Source of the DNA: Polyodon spathula
Lineage: Eukaryota; Chordata; Actinopteri; Acipenseriformes; Polyodontidae
Direction: 5' to 3'
NCBI RefSeq assembly: GCF_017654505.1
Contig: NC_054543.1
Coordinates: 28,030,525-28,094,524, forward strand
Length of the DNA stretch: 64,000 bases
Below, piece after piece: positions 12,431-23,495 of the stretch (position 1 is its first letter; each line of letters starts with the position of its first letter). Below the pieces are notes generated by a model, which worked only from the letters and a program-made list of their open reading frames with translations, did no database searches and was not told the origin of the DNA. Made by a program: the position numbers and the translations under genes.

Positions 12431-13961
12431 CTGTGCAAAAATTTTAGGCAAGTGTGAAAAAATGCTGTAAAGTAAGAATGCTTTCAAAAATAGACATGTT
12501 AATAGATTATATCAATTAACTAAATGCAAAGTCAGTGAGCAGAAGAAAAATCTAAATCAAATCCATATTTGGTGTGAACACCCTTTGCCTCCAAAACAGC
12601 ATCAATTCTTCTAGGTACACTTGCACAAACTCAGGGATTTTGTAGGCATATAGTCAGGTGTATGATTAAACAATTATACCAAACAGGTGCTAATGGTCAT
12701 AAATTCAATATGTAGGTTGAAACACAATCATTAACTGAAACAGAAACAGCTGTGTAGGAGGAATAAAACTGAAGACAGTTTACTGTCAAAAGTCATACAC
12801 CATGGCAAGACTGAGCACAGCAACAAGACACAAGGTAGTTATACTGCATCAGCAAGGTCTCTCCCAGGCAGAAATCTCAAGGCAGACAGGGGTTTCCAGA
12901 TGTGCTGTCCAAGCTCTTTTGAAGAAGCACAAAGAAACGGGCAACGTTGAGGACCGTAGACGCAGTGGTCGGCCAAGGAAACTTACTGCAGCAGATGAAA
13001 GACACATCATGCTTACTTCGCAATCAGAAGATGTCCAGCAATGCCATCAGCTCAGAATTGGCAGAAAACAGTGGGACCCTGGTACACCCATCTACTGTCC
13101 GGAGAAGTCTGGTCAGATGGGGCCTTCATGGAAGACTTGCGGCCAAAAAGCCATACCTCCGACGTGGAAACAAGGCCAAGCGACTCAACTATGCACGAAA
13201 ACACAGGAACTGGGGGTGCAGAAAAATGGCAGCAGGTGCTCTGGACCGATGAGTCAAAATTTGAAATATTTGGCTGTAGCAGAAGGCAGTTTGTTCGCCG
13301 AAGGGCTGGAGAGCGGTACACGAATGAGTGTCTGCAGGCAACAGTGAAGCATGGTGGAGGTTCCTTGCAAGTTTGGGGCTGCATTTCTGCAAATGGAGTT
13401 GGGGATTTGGTCAGAATTAATGGTCTCCTCAATGCTGAGAAGTACAAGCAGATACTTATCCATCATGCAATACCATCAGGGAGGCATCTGATTGGCCCCA
13501 AATTTATTCTGCAGCATGACAACGACCCCAAACATACAGCGAAAGTCATTAAGAACTATCTTCAGCGTAAAGAAGAACAAGGAGTCCTGGAAGTGATGGT
13601 ATGGCCCCCACAGAGCCCTGATCTCAACATCATCGAGTCTGTCTGGGATTACATGAAGAGAGAGAAGCAACTGAGGCTGCCTAAATCCACAGAACAACTG
13701 TGGTTAGTTCTCCAAGATGTTTGGGCCAACCTACCTGCCGAGTTCCTTCAAAAACTGTGTGCAAGTGTACCTAGAAGAATTGATGCTGTTTTGAAGGCAA
13801 AGGGTGGTGACACCAAATATTGATTTGATTTAGATTTTATATCTGTTCACTCACTTTGCATTTAGTTAATTGATAAATATAATCTATTAACATGTCTATT
13901 TTTTAAAGCATTCTTACTTTACAGCATTTTTTCACACCTGCCTAAAACTTTTGCACAGTAC

Positions 13962-13965
<4 letters not shown>
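12426..13965 (+). mobile_element. Tc1 element with about 200-bp terminal inverted repeats
   Basis: The left end AGTACTGTGCAAAAATTTTA and the right end ...TAAAACTTTTGCACAGTACT are inverse copies. The inverted repeats run from 12,426 to about 12,626 and from about 13,758 to 13,965. The right arm includes the last 20 or so codons of the transposase, so the left arm carries an inverted copy of the coding end. Both outer flanks continue symmetrically as CA then TA repeats. Confidence 0.9.
12802..13823 (+). pseudogene. Tc1-like transposase, two frameshifts
   Basis: Starts MARLSTATRHKVVILHQQGL, the paired-like helix-turn-helix, followed by the GRPRK AT-hook-like motif at about 12,972-12,986. The frame then slips near 13,015-13,025 (the SNAISSELAENSG part is +1) and again near 13,215. 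The last and longest part holds WTDESKFEIFG with the first catalytic Asp, QHDNDPKHTA with the second, and LNIIESVWDY with the Glu, and ends KAKGGDTKY-stop. The DD34E triad is complete and length is normal at about 340 codons. Only small indels separate it from an intact gene, so the insertion is fairly recent. Confidence 0.9.
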
Positions 13966-14035
<70 letters not shown>

Positions 14036-14042
14036 ATATATA
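13966..14042. repeat. (TG)n(TA)n microsatellite
   Basis: TGTGTGTG then a long TA tract, mirror image of the tract on the other side of the Tc1 element. Confidence 0.95.
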
Positions 14043-15842
14043 AGGTATGTCACATCTTTTGATTATCAATAGCGGAAGTGCTGTCTTAAGCCACTGCCTC
14101 TGTTGGCTGGCTTAATGACCCAAAGAAAGGCAGGATGTAGCTTTATCATCATCTTTTGCAATTATGTTTTACCCCTGCATATTCATGTATGTGAATTATT
14201 ATATAAGGTTTATGTGGCAACGCTGCTAAAACTTCAATTTATTTTAACAGATTAAAAATCTAACTCTAGCTGGGATACAATAAATTAAAATTTATCCACA
14301 TACAAAACTTGTCCAACCGTACTCTACTTCTCACTTACATAAACAGTTTTTACTGTGATTAGTAAGCACTGGTGAATCGTAGTAAAAAATAGAACACAAA
14401 AATGTTGCGTCAATGGTTTTCGAGGCAGGTCCACTGATACATATATGTGATAAGCCTTACTTAACTCCTTTTGAAATCACGTATCAATTTTAATAAGAAA
14501 AAGAAAAAAAGGAAATGGAAATATAATATTTGTCAATTTTGTTATATTTGCGACAACACTACAGGATAACCTGCAGAAGAAACTTTCTAAATAAAGGCTA
14601 TCCATTGTGGCAGTTTCTTGTACCCCAATTTGGAGACAGCTGTGTTTGCACACTTGCAGTGTGCTTGGTTTTGTGGTTGGGTTGGCATATTTCCTGGGGA
14701 AATACATTTTAAATGCAATCTTATTGAACAATAAAAATTATGTAACTGGGACATGTATTTCAAAGTATACATAAAAAACACCTGAAAGTACGTGTTGATC
14801 ACCTTTATGATACTCCAGATGTTCTGGATAATAAACCCTTCTCAAAAAGGTAGACTAGTTAATCCAAAATTACAACACTGGACGCAAAATGCAAAACTAA
14901 GAGATCATTTTAAACAGCACGAAGATACATTTTTAAATATGAGCTTGAATTCTATCGTGTCGTGGCCTCTTTCGCGATCGGTTTACGCCCCGCTCACAAC
15001 AGTACTCAACTATTCAATGCTGAGAACATGCCAATGCAGTCCCCTGCCTGAACTTGGAAGTTGGAGATGATGAGGAACGCGGAAGCAAATTAAAAAAAAA
15101 AAAAAAAAGGGGCGGGGGCTGGTGGAAAGGATGAAGAAAGGTTTATCACAAAAAAGTAAAATTAGCCTTGATAAAGAGGAATGTTTTGCAACGTATTAAA
15201 GTGTAAAACAAACAAATAACTAATTAGTCAAACTTAGAATAAACCGTTATCTAGTAGTACTGAAAACTGTTCAGTGCATGTCTCTCAATGCGGAAGTAAC
15301 TACTTCCCAGTCTGCAAGATTAGTGCAGTCATTTAAATGCTTTGATTGTTCCTGATGTTACTTTATAATTAAACAGCTGGAATGTATTAGAATCACCCAA
15401 TTAAAACCACATGTCCTACGCTTGAATCGGAGTTGGCAGCACGGTACATGCTGTTACATTTCATACATAATCTGTACTTCAATCCTTACCTACCAAGTTT
15501 TACCTCAAATTCACATGAGCCCATTCTTTGACACGACAAAACAGATCGGGGATTTTTAATGCTGTGGTTTAATAATGCCGGATGTGCACCTTTATGTATT
15601 GTACTTCTATACTCGACAATATATTCACGCCGCCTACTTCTACAGTTCAAAATATTCCATTCAGCATTTCGATTATGGATAGTCACCAGACCCTCCGTAA
15701 ATACATCTATCATTTTATATAAATACGGTATTGGTAACGTACCTTCACCAGCCCCAAAATACCTGAACATACAGGTGCCGAAGCACTATGCAAACGTTAT
15801 CCAGTAGGTCATAGCCATATCGTAATGTCCTTATATTGACAT

Positions 15843-15845
15843 ATA

Positions 15846-15890
<45 letters not shown>
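15843..15890. repeat. (AT)n microsatellite in arpc2 intron 1
   Basis: Nearly pure AT repeat that abuts the decayed second copy of the arpc2 start exon. Confidence 0.95.
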
Positions 15891-15892
<2 letters not shown>

Positions 15893-15943
15893 TTATACGC
15901 ACTCTCGAATTTATATCTCCTCGATAATCCTGTTGTTGATCTC
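15891..15943 (-). pseudogene. Second, decayed copy of the arpc2 start-exon core
   Basis: Immediately downstream of the exon 1 donor the minus strand repeats the exon core. It reads EINNRIIEE in frame, a better match to ARPC2 than the ATG-bearing copy. After a short deletion it gives KFESA, then runs into the (AT)n tract. The two copies share the ACGCACTCTCG block and the CTCCTCGA-AATCCTGTTGTT block on the plus strand, with their 5-prime edges about 66 bases apart. There is no start codon and an in-frame TAA is present, so it cannot work alone. It could be a micro-duplication, or two alleles or homeologs misassembled head to tail. Confidence 0.7.
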
Positions 15944-15948
15944 CTTAC

Positions 15949-16021
15949 CCGTTGGACGCACTCTCGGTTTCAGAGCCAAAGCTCCTCGACAATCCTGTTG
16001 TTTCGTCTCGAGCAGAATCAT
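15949..16021 (-). CDS. arpc2: arpc2 start-codon exon, apparently frameshifted
   Basis: On the minus strand ATG (16,021-16,019) opens MILLE, the invariant ARPC2 N-terminus, and the exon ends at a strong GTAAGG donor with two leftover bases, exactly the phase the next exon needs. Between these points the frame wanders. An asparagine-pair/RIVEE match appears only after removing one A. The LALK segment is back in the ATG frame. The ESASNG tail again needs a shift. The exon is 73 bases where 74 are expected, so I infer one insertion and two single-base losses. Read literally, the protein would be wrong after residue 5. These could be assembly errors beside the long (AT)n tract, or real damage in one homeolog. 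All downstream exons look intact, which favours sequence error. Confidence 0.75.
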
Positions 16022-16631
16022 GGTCGACGCACCTGGATATGTCGGGCTTGTAAAATAAAAAGTAATCAAGTAAAAATATATAACTTTGATTTAGTAGGCA
16101 GTAATATTTTTATATTTATAAAAAAATATATATTTTTTTTCTCTCTCCTGCAAGGCGGTTCTGCCCAGCCGCTTCCGTCTGCTTATACTTCCGCTCCCTG
16201 TCAAGGCCGTATGGAGGCTGTTCACTGTACTGCCTGTATCCGTGTACAATGTAATAGTAAGGGGATCTCAGGCGTCGTTTGGGGAGTAGGGGTACAGCGG
16301 TCCCCCAAATGCAGTTTCTGTGAGCAGTTAAAAGGCTTCGGGACATCGAAAGTGCAGCAACTAGCCTGACATTAATGTAACGTTAATAAAATATTGTCTT
16401 TTTTCTTGCCAAAAGCTGCAGTGCTACTGTTTTAAAATTGTTCTGCCTACAAAAACATCATAGCAACAGCCGCTCCCATGTTAATTTGCATTTGTTGAAA
16501 TTCAAAATTAACGATAGATACTGTTATGTACGTTTTGTTCCAAAAAGCAAAATAGAAAGATATGTTTTACTAATAATTATGTTAAAGTGTTTATAAAGTG
16601 TTTTCGGAATTTATAAGTAAACGTATTCCCA

Positions 16632-16755
16632 GTCATGTGAAATCCATAGATTAGGGCCTAATAAATTTATTTCGATTGACTGATTTCCTTATATGAACTG
16701 AGACAGTAAAATCTTTGAAATTGTTGCATGTTGCATTTATATTTTTATTCAGTGT
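16632..16755 (-). mobile_element. Tc1 terminal fragment
   Basis: Its minus strand reads from CACTGAATAAAAATATAAATG through GTTCATATAAGGAAATCAGTC to GATTTCACATGACTGGG. It is the same end as in the element at 6,415-7,890, but here with the outermost bases preserved. It lies about 600 bases upstream of the arpc2 start codon. A (TA)n-rich tract follows (16,770-16,832). Confidence 0.8.
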
Positions 16756-16859
16756 TTAAACTATAACTGTATATATATATATATAATATAATATATATGA
16801 TATTATTATATATATATATATATTATAATATACTAGTTTTTGGATATCAATCAGCCTAT

Positions 16860-17400
16860 ATCAGATAAAACACCAACAATAAGAACCTATTTTACATTTG
16901 CAAAGTCATTTTGCAGCTTACTATGTTTTCCTAAGATTACAAGTTTTCAAATATATTTATTTTAATGACTCAAACTGTGTTTTCTACACACCTCACAGCT
17001 ACACTTTACCAGAATAGCCATAAACCTGTTTAAACAGTAAAATACAGTTTGAACAACAACATAGAATATTGCCTGATAGCAAGACCAAAGCAATAACACA
17101 CAACAGGGTGTTCAAATATGGTCCAATATTCTCATGCCTATGGATGTTGTTCCGCACCATTCAGAGCCCACCTTATCCCACCACTCACAAAGTGAATTGG
17201 TTGTCAAGAGCATTAGTCAGAATGCTTAAAAAATGTTCTAAGCTGTGCTGTTGTGGGGACACATCTGCACCATTTGTAACACTTGTTAGCCGCTGAGGTT
17301 GCATCCTCTATTCATGCCATTTTATAATTGGCAACATAGTGTTAACATTGATTTTATCCATGCTTTAACATGTTTTCACTATCTTTGACTAATACTTCTG
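16860..17400. other. Intergenic, nothing recognised
   Basis: AT-rich single-copy-looking sequence with no gene, splice-flanked exon or repeat that I can name. Confidence 0.5.
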
Positions 17401-18125
17401 TAAACATTGAAGGTAACACTAAAGAAAGAACTGTAGTACCGGTAGTTTCCTTTAGTGTTTCTAAATGTACAACTATGAATGTTTTATAGTTATGATTGAA
17501 ACATCAAGATAGGGTGACAACTGGAAAGTACAAACCCTGCTGAACCAGGGCTATTCACATATGAATTCCAACTGACCCAATTCTCAACCATAACCCATAT
17601 TTGCAAATATTTTGATGTGCAACAAGACACAATCCCAGCCTGTTTTGCGCTCAGACTGGTGAATTCACCAGCCCCCAGTATAACCCTAACATTTTAAGGT
17701 ATTCACAGCCTTCATGTTCAGCCTGCATATTGTTTATTCTGCAGTTTGAGATTTGAAACCGAACTCTCACGTCCTTCGCTTTGGACACTCATTAGGCAAC
17801 TTACACCATCAGCACAAGTTGGAGAGATTGAGTTCTGCCAGCCCGAAATCCTAACTGGGGCTTGGCAGAACTCAATCCTAACTGGGAAATGAATGAGTCT
17901 GATTTCAAATCACTTTCAAGTCAATCCCAATGGCAGATGGAAACGTTGCTTTTACTTTAATTTGTGATATGCTGGTACCTAATCACTTCAAGTGTTGTAG
18001 TTCCAACTCACTCCAGTGGTCTACCTCAGTGGTGTCTGATCATGGTCCTGGAGGGCTGTTCAATTCCAGGTTTAACAGGTAAAATGAAGTAATTGCCTAC
18101 ATCAGGGTCAGGGTGGAGTATTAAT
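17400..18125 (+). repeat. Local duplication, copy A
   Basis: It matches 19,940-20,175 and 21,350-21,720 in the same orientation. Shared runs include GTACAAACCCTGCTGAACCAGGGCTA, TTTGAGATTTGAAACCGAACT, AACTTACACCATCA, TTCTGCCAGCCCG and CAATCCCAATGGCAGATGGAAACG. An extra internal direct repeat (AACTGGG...GGCAGAACTCAATCCTAACTGGG) occurs only here. Non-coding. Confidence 0.8.
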
Positions 18126-18445
18126 TGGTTCAAGCCATTTGAAACTGGACTGGAACAAAGACAAGGACTGGAAGAGCCAAATTTGGTGATCTATAGCAAA
18201 GTGTCATGAGTGACCATAAAACCTTTCCTCCTTGTACAAGATGTGAGCACGTTTAAACAGTAACTCCTGCTAGAAAGTGGGCCTCTCAAATTCTTATCTC
18301 TAAGTAGTAGGTAAAAACTGCTGAATTTTAGCTGAAGGGGTCAAGTTTGTTAAACACTCTTTAAGATAAGGTGAAAAGCAAGTTTTACTGTTAAAGAAGA
18401 AATATATTTTAGATCAGGTGGCACTAATTGACAGAGCAGGTGTTC

Positions 18446-18447
18446 GT

Positions 18448-18516
<69 letters not shown>
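18446..18516. repeat. (TC)n(AT)n microsatellite
   Basis: Pure TC repeat followed by a short AT tract; it abuts a solo LTR. Confidence 0.95.
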
Positions 18517-19126
18517 TGTGAGGTATCAGGGAGAAGGGCAGATTCCTCCCTGTCTAAAAACAAATGCAAACTCACATTTCGTTTTGTTTAATTGAGTGCT
18601 ATTTTGCTTAATTTCATTGTTTAGTTGTATTGTTCGTTTATTGTTGATTGTTTAATTGTATTATTTGTAGTGTTCGTTTATTGTTTAATTATCAAACGCA
18701 CCCGGTAAGTATTGTAAATTAATGCCAGGTGCAGGGGTTTAAAAGGAGAACAGGCAGTCTGTTCAGGCCTGTGATGGAAAAAAAAAGCAGGAAGGTGTGT
18801 GCCTGGTTTCTGAGCAGTCACCAGAGGTACTGTGTGGTTTTTTGTAAGGACGGGGAAACAGCTTAGCTATCCTATGTTATACAGGGTGTTCCTGTGAATT
18901 TAGTTAGCTTTCCAAAATGTTGTTAAGTTTTTGTTTTATGTCTGATTTTCATTTGTGTGTGTAGCATGTTGATTGCTGAAGTGTAATGCTGGCTCCAGGG
19001 ATCAGCTCATTTTGCCTCCCCAGCGCATCAGCACACACAACGTCTGCGATGTTGGCTCCGAGGATCAACCCAGTGCGGTCTCCCCGGTGCATGAGCAGAA
19101 ATAAATGAAGTATGTGTATCGTGACA
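18517..19126 (+). mobile_element. Probable solo LTR (610 bp)
   Basis: It begins TGTGAGGTATCAGGGAGAAG and ends ...GTGTATCGTGACA, giving TG..CA ends with the inverted motif TGT-AC/GTGACA. It contains a promoter-like TTTAAAAGGAGAA and an AATAAA near the 3-prime end (about 19,101). No internal region or second LTR is present. No clear target duplication is seen, since the left flank is a microsatellite. Confidence 0.55.
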
Positions 19127-19939
19127 AAAGAAACCAGGAAGCAACTGTTGTGTATTACAGTGTATTTGACATATTAGCATATCTTTAATTAACTTAAACA
19201 AAACAGCGATGAACCAAAATATTCACAGTACAATAAAGTGGAATCGCGTTAATAAAGCGAATTGTTTGAGGTTTACTTTACTAATATACAGTTGGTGTTT
19301 CCAACACGTCCAACAATACAATTTGGTTGGCTTATTTCGATGCTCTCCAAGCCTTTATGTAAAAGAAATAAACAGTCTGAATGTGGGGGGGAAAAAAAAA
19401 TCAGCTTATTTGACATATACTCCCTGGCGACTGCAAGTCAACACCTAATGCTGCCATCTAGAGCCGTGGGAAGTACATTCGACACCAGAGTTAAGGTTTG
19501 GCTAGAGATCCCTCATGTGTATTGTTGTTCAAATGAAACAATTTGTTTACGTCAAGATTCAGATAATATAGTAAATATACGAAGGGTTTCTAATCATAAC
19601 AAACTTTGTATTTAGTGCACCCGTGTGTAAATGTATTTGCCATAATGTTTTGAAGGGTAATTTCATTAAATGGTTGAGGAAGTTGAGTGATTGTGATGCC
19701 AGTATTTTGAACTGATTTTGTGGTTGAAGGGATCTCAGAGTGGTGCCTCAGATATCATTTTTCAGGCAGGTGACCACCTTGTCGGTACATTGTACTGTAC
19801 CTACGTATACCCCTTATACCAAGACCAAAATGCCTGCTGATTGGAATCTTATGAGGACTTTCTCTTTATTAGGCTTCCTTTACTTGTATGCTATTCAGCA
19901 GCTCACTAGCGCTACATGCTGGATTTTTGAAGAATTGCA
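19127..19939. other. Intergenic, nothing recognised
   Basis: Short chance ORFs only. No family recognised. Confidence 0.45.
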
Positions 19940-21720
19940 TTGTGGAAAGTAATACTAAAGACATTGAGAAAGTATTATAGTACCAGTAGTTTTCTCTAGT
20001 GTTTCCAAATTTACAACTACAGTATTGAGTGTTTGTTTTATAGTTATGGATCAAGGTAGGGAAACATCTGTAAAGTACAAACCCTGCTGAACCAGGGCTA
20101 ATCACATATAAATTCCAACCCACTTCTGAACCCTAACCCTTATTTGCAACGAGACACAATCGCAGCCTGTTTTGTGTACATTAATGTGATTGACCTACAT
20201 CTGATGTTAAACTTGCTAGAAGAATTAGTAAGACAACTCCATTTGTCTATACAGTATGTGTTTAAATATAGACAGGCTGGCGATCTGAAATTGTCTTTTC
20301 TATGAATCCATGAAAAAGACCTAGGAGTTTTTGTTGACTCAGAAATGTCTTCATCTACACAATGTGGGGAAGCTATAAAAAAGGCTAACAAGATGCTCTG
20401 ATACATTGTGAAAAGTATTGAATTTAAATCAAGGGAAGTAATGTTAAAACTGTACAATGCACTAGTAAGACCTCATCTTGAATATTGTGTGCAGTTCTGG
20501 TCACCTCGCTATAAAAAAGATATTGCTGCTCTAGAAAGAGTGCAAAGAAGAGCGACCAGAATTATTCCGGGCTTAAAAGGCATGTCATATTCAGACAGGC
20601 TAAAAGAATTGAATCTGTTCAGTCTTGAACAAAGAAGACTATGTGGCGACCTAATTCAAGCATTCAAAATTCTAAAAGGTATTGACATGTCGACCCAAGG
20701 GACTTTTTCAGCCTGAAAAAAGAAACAAGGACCAGGGGTCACAAATGGAGTTTAGAAAAAGCATTCAGAACAGAAAATAGGAGACACTTTTTTACACAGA
20801 GAATTGTGAGGGTCTGGAATCAACTCCCCAGTAATGTTGTTGAAGCTGACACCCTGGGATCCTTCAAGAAGCTGCTTGATGAGATTTTGGGATCAATAAG
20901 CTACTAACAACCAAACGAGCAAGATGGGCTGAATGGCCCCCTCTCGTTTGTAAACTTTCTTATGTTCTTATTAACCCCACCCCCTCCATCAGTCAATCAT
21001 AAACTATTTGAAGTTGACAAACTGCGTACAACAAGGGCTCACAATTGTTAATAATGTAAGAGGTCCAAGTGTGAGATATTGCTGTGGGGTTTTTGTAGCA
21101 GGTCATGTTTGAAATATTTTATTTTCTAGTTTTGAAAACAGTACAGGTTGAGACTGTCCCATTTCCATCTGCACTACCCGTCTCAATCCCATCTGGTTCC
21201 ATTATCAAACTGGGGCTGCAGCCAGTCTGCAATGTGCAATCTACAATCTACTATGCAACCTGCAGCTGGACATGATAGAAAAATGTATCATGTTTTTTAA
21301 TAATTGCTATTTATAAATTAAATCGCCAGCCTCTGGTATTTCCCTGACAGTATAATATATTTACAGCCTTCATATTGTATTTTCTGGAGTTTGAGATTTG
21401 AAACCGAACTTTCACATCCTTCACTTTGAATACTCATTAGGTAACTTACACCATCAGTGCAAGTTGGAGAGATCGAGTTCTGCCAGCCCGCGATCCTAAC
21501 TGGGGCTGATGGAAATGAATGAGTCTGATTTCAAAATGCTTTCAAGTCAATCCCAATGGCAGATGGAAACGTGGCTTTTACTTTAATATGCTGGTACCTA
21601 ATCACTTCAAGCATTGTAGCTTAAACTCACTCCATTGGTCTACCTCAGTGGTGTCCAGTCATAGCCCTGGAGGGCTGTTCAATTCCATGTTTAACAGGTA
21701 AAATTAAATAATTGCCTACA
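19940..21720 (+). repeat. Local duplication, copy B, interrupted by a LINE
   Basis: The outer parts (19,940-20,175 and 21,350-21,720) are the second copy of 17,400-18,125. They are separated by about 1.17 kb of extra sequence that includes a LINE 3-prime end. Confidence 0.8.
20296..20970 (+). mobile_element. LINE 3-prime end (CR1/L2-like), pseudogene ORF2
   Basis: The frame encodes the C-terminal part of a non-LTR retrotransposon reverse-transcriptase protein. It opens with HEKDLGVFVDSEMSSSTQCG, then [40 protein letters not shown] and [20 protein letters not shown]. After a frameshift near 20,690 it continues RTRGHKWSLEKAFRTENRRH and VRVWNQLPSNVVEA. An in-frame stop at about 20,401 and the shift make it non-functional. 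The tail GATGGGCTGAATGGCCCCCT then CTCGTTTGTAAACTTTCTTATGTTCTTA is typical of these LINEs. It is 5-prime truncated, as expected for target-primed insertion. Confidence 0.85.
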
Positions 21721-22820
21721 TTGGGATCTGGATGATGGGCTGACAAGAGGCCCAGTCAAAATTGATTAGATCTTGACCTGCTGCTGGTGGAAATGGACAA
21801 GTCTGATTTGAAATTGCTTTGAAGTAAATGTCAATGGCAGATGGAAATGTGACCTTTTTTTTAATTTATTTTTTTTTGTGCAGCAACTGGGATTCACTAC
21901 TATAAAAAATACCTCTAAGACTGTGGCCTCTGGTCCTGGTCTCTGTGATGCATTGTAAATAAAACTCCTTAAATGTTTTAAAAATGAAGTGTTCTTTGCT
22001 GGACTCTTTCCAAAGCTTCAATATACTTTTATTAATACAGGGACCAGAACTGAACTGTACAAACTCATCATACCCTCCCCTTACTCTGCACGTTTGATTA
22101 TATAACCAAGCATTTTCAATTGCCTCCCCACACTGCCTGGTTACTGACAGCGATACGTCTACCACAATGGTAGGTCTTTCTCATGGCGGGCCTGTAAAAT
22201 ACAACAAGGTACTCTATATTAATATTCCTGGAAGTAATTGATCTTATAGCCAATCAGAAGGCAACAGATACTATTTTATCACCTGGCCTCCCCCCTCCGC
22301 TCTCTGTTTTCTCCACCTTACAGCAGGTTTTGTCTCCAGGGGGGTTGCTTGTTGAGTGCTCCCTGAGTGCCTTGCTTTGGCTAGATACAAATAACATGTA
22401 GTACTTTATTGTATATCCCACTGTCTGACATGGAGTACTGAAGTTGGTTTCCAGGTTTGGCACAAAGGCTTTTTGCTTTAAAAAAAAATACCAGCTTAAA
22501 AACGGCAAGACATTATTTGAATAGTAAATATGCCCGATGATTCTCTCTAAAATCATTTGCCTATGAAAGACAGGGTGTTTGCATTAGCCAAAAACCTAAA
22601 TGCAATGATCTCATACACAAATAAGGTGAGTCACAGTGAATTCTAAACAGAGTTGGAAGACTGAATCAGTGAGACAAAGCTTACCTTATTGTTTTTTTTC
22701 AATCATACCATTGCTGTATTTTACAATACATCACTGTCAGGAACTGTCTAAGGTGATCCAAATGCAGTTTTAATGTCCAAGATATACAATATAAAAAAAT
22801 AATTTTTATATATAATTTAA
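21721..22820. other. Intergenic, nothing firmly recognised
   Basis: Contains another short repeat of the duplicated unit (TCTGATTTGAAATTGCTTTGAAGT and TGTCAATGGCAGATGGAAATG near 21,803-21,850), showing the unit was multiplied more than twice. No gene is seen. Confidence 0.45.
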
Positions 22821-22829
22821 TATACCCAG

Positions 22830-22963
22830 GGGAGGAGGCAGTGTGCATACCCAAACTAAGACAGATGTGCCTGGACAGCATGTCCCTACAGGACATGTCC
22901 AACACCCTGATGGACAAGGCACCCAAACTCGCCCTCACGGACTTCAGCAACAACCAAGAGTGA
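22830..22963 (+). pseudogene. Orphan exon-like ORF, family unknown
   Basis: After a splice-acceptor-like CCCAG the frame reads GEEAVCIPKLRQMCLDSMSL then QDMSNTLMDKAPKLALTDFS and NNQE before TGA at about 22,961. Beyond the stop the frame stays open with Cys/Arg-rich residues (YSRCRPEKLVRVLRPHT). Composition (GC-rich, balanced residues) is unlike the AT-rich surroundings. I do not recognise the protein. It may be a relic or retrocopy fragment of a host gene, or a chance ORF. Confidence 0.3.
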
Positions 22964-23232
22964 TACAGCCGCTGCAGGCCCGAGAAACTGGTCAGGGTAC
23001 TCAGACCTCATACAGTATCATTACATGTAGCCATACCCCCCCCTCCTTACCCCTCAGAAAACTAAGATTTGGGGTAATTATTGTTATGGTATGTGGGTTG
23101 TTTCTTTTTGCTTCGGAGTTCTTATAAAATTTTTATTTTTTATTTTTAGTTTTTACAGTCAATCTGAGTGCTTATTGCATTAACTAAAATACTGTTAGTT
23201 TTTTATACGTTTTTGTTAAGGAGCTTTCACCT

Positions 23233-23484
23233 GAGCTCAGGAGCTGCTTTTCCATTCTAGCTCTATGTATGTCATACACTAGATCAGCCAAAGTATCTTT
23301 AAATTAGTAAGAGCCAGCACCATCTAAGCATCTGCTAATTTGGATCAAGTTTCCTTTTGTATTTCTGGCAATACATTGCTGTGGACTAGACAGTGCTGGT
23401 GCTTGCTAATATAAAAACACTGACTGATCTAGCCTAGATTACATACAGTGTAGCAACTAGAAATAAATAGCAGCTCCTAAACTC
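23233..23484. repeat. Fold-back (long inverted repeat) element
   Basis: The left arm (GAGCTCAGGAGCTGC... through CACTAGATCAG... to AGCCAGCAC, 23,233-23,322) is the imperfect inverse of the right arm (GTGCTGGTGCTTGC... through CTGATCTAG... to GCAGCTCCTAAACTC, 23,393-23,484). The arms are about 90 bases with a 70-base loop. This looks like a MITE or an RNA-hairpin-forming repeat. Confidence 0.75.
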
Positions 23485-23495
23485 AACATAGACCT

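Larger units (their letters stand above)
11305..15948 (-). other. arpc2 intron 1
   Basis: 4.6-kb first coding intron. It holds a truncated Tc1 end, a full-length but frameshifted Tc1 element and three long microsatellites. Nothing gene-like is seen in 14,045-15,840. Confidence 0.7.

Noticed and set aside
12265..12447. ORF ending in a long His-Thr run
   Set aside because: The run is a translated (CA)n microsatellite; the upstream part is antisense of a Tc1 transposase end.
15486..15770. Minus-strand ORF of 94 codons near the arpc2 promoter side, with GTAAGG-like donor
   Set aside because: Considered as arpc2 exon 1, but the protein does not match; the true MILLE exon was found at 16,021.
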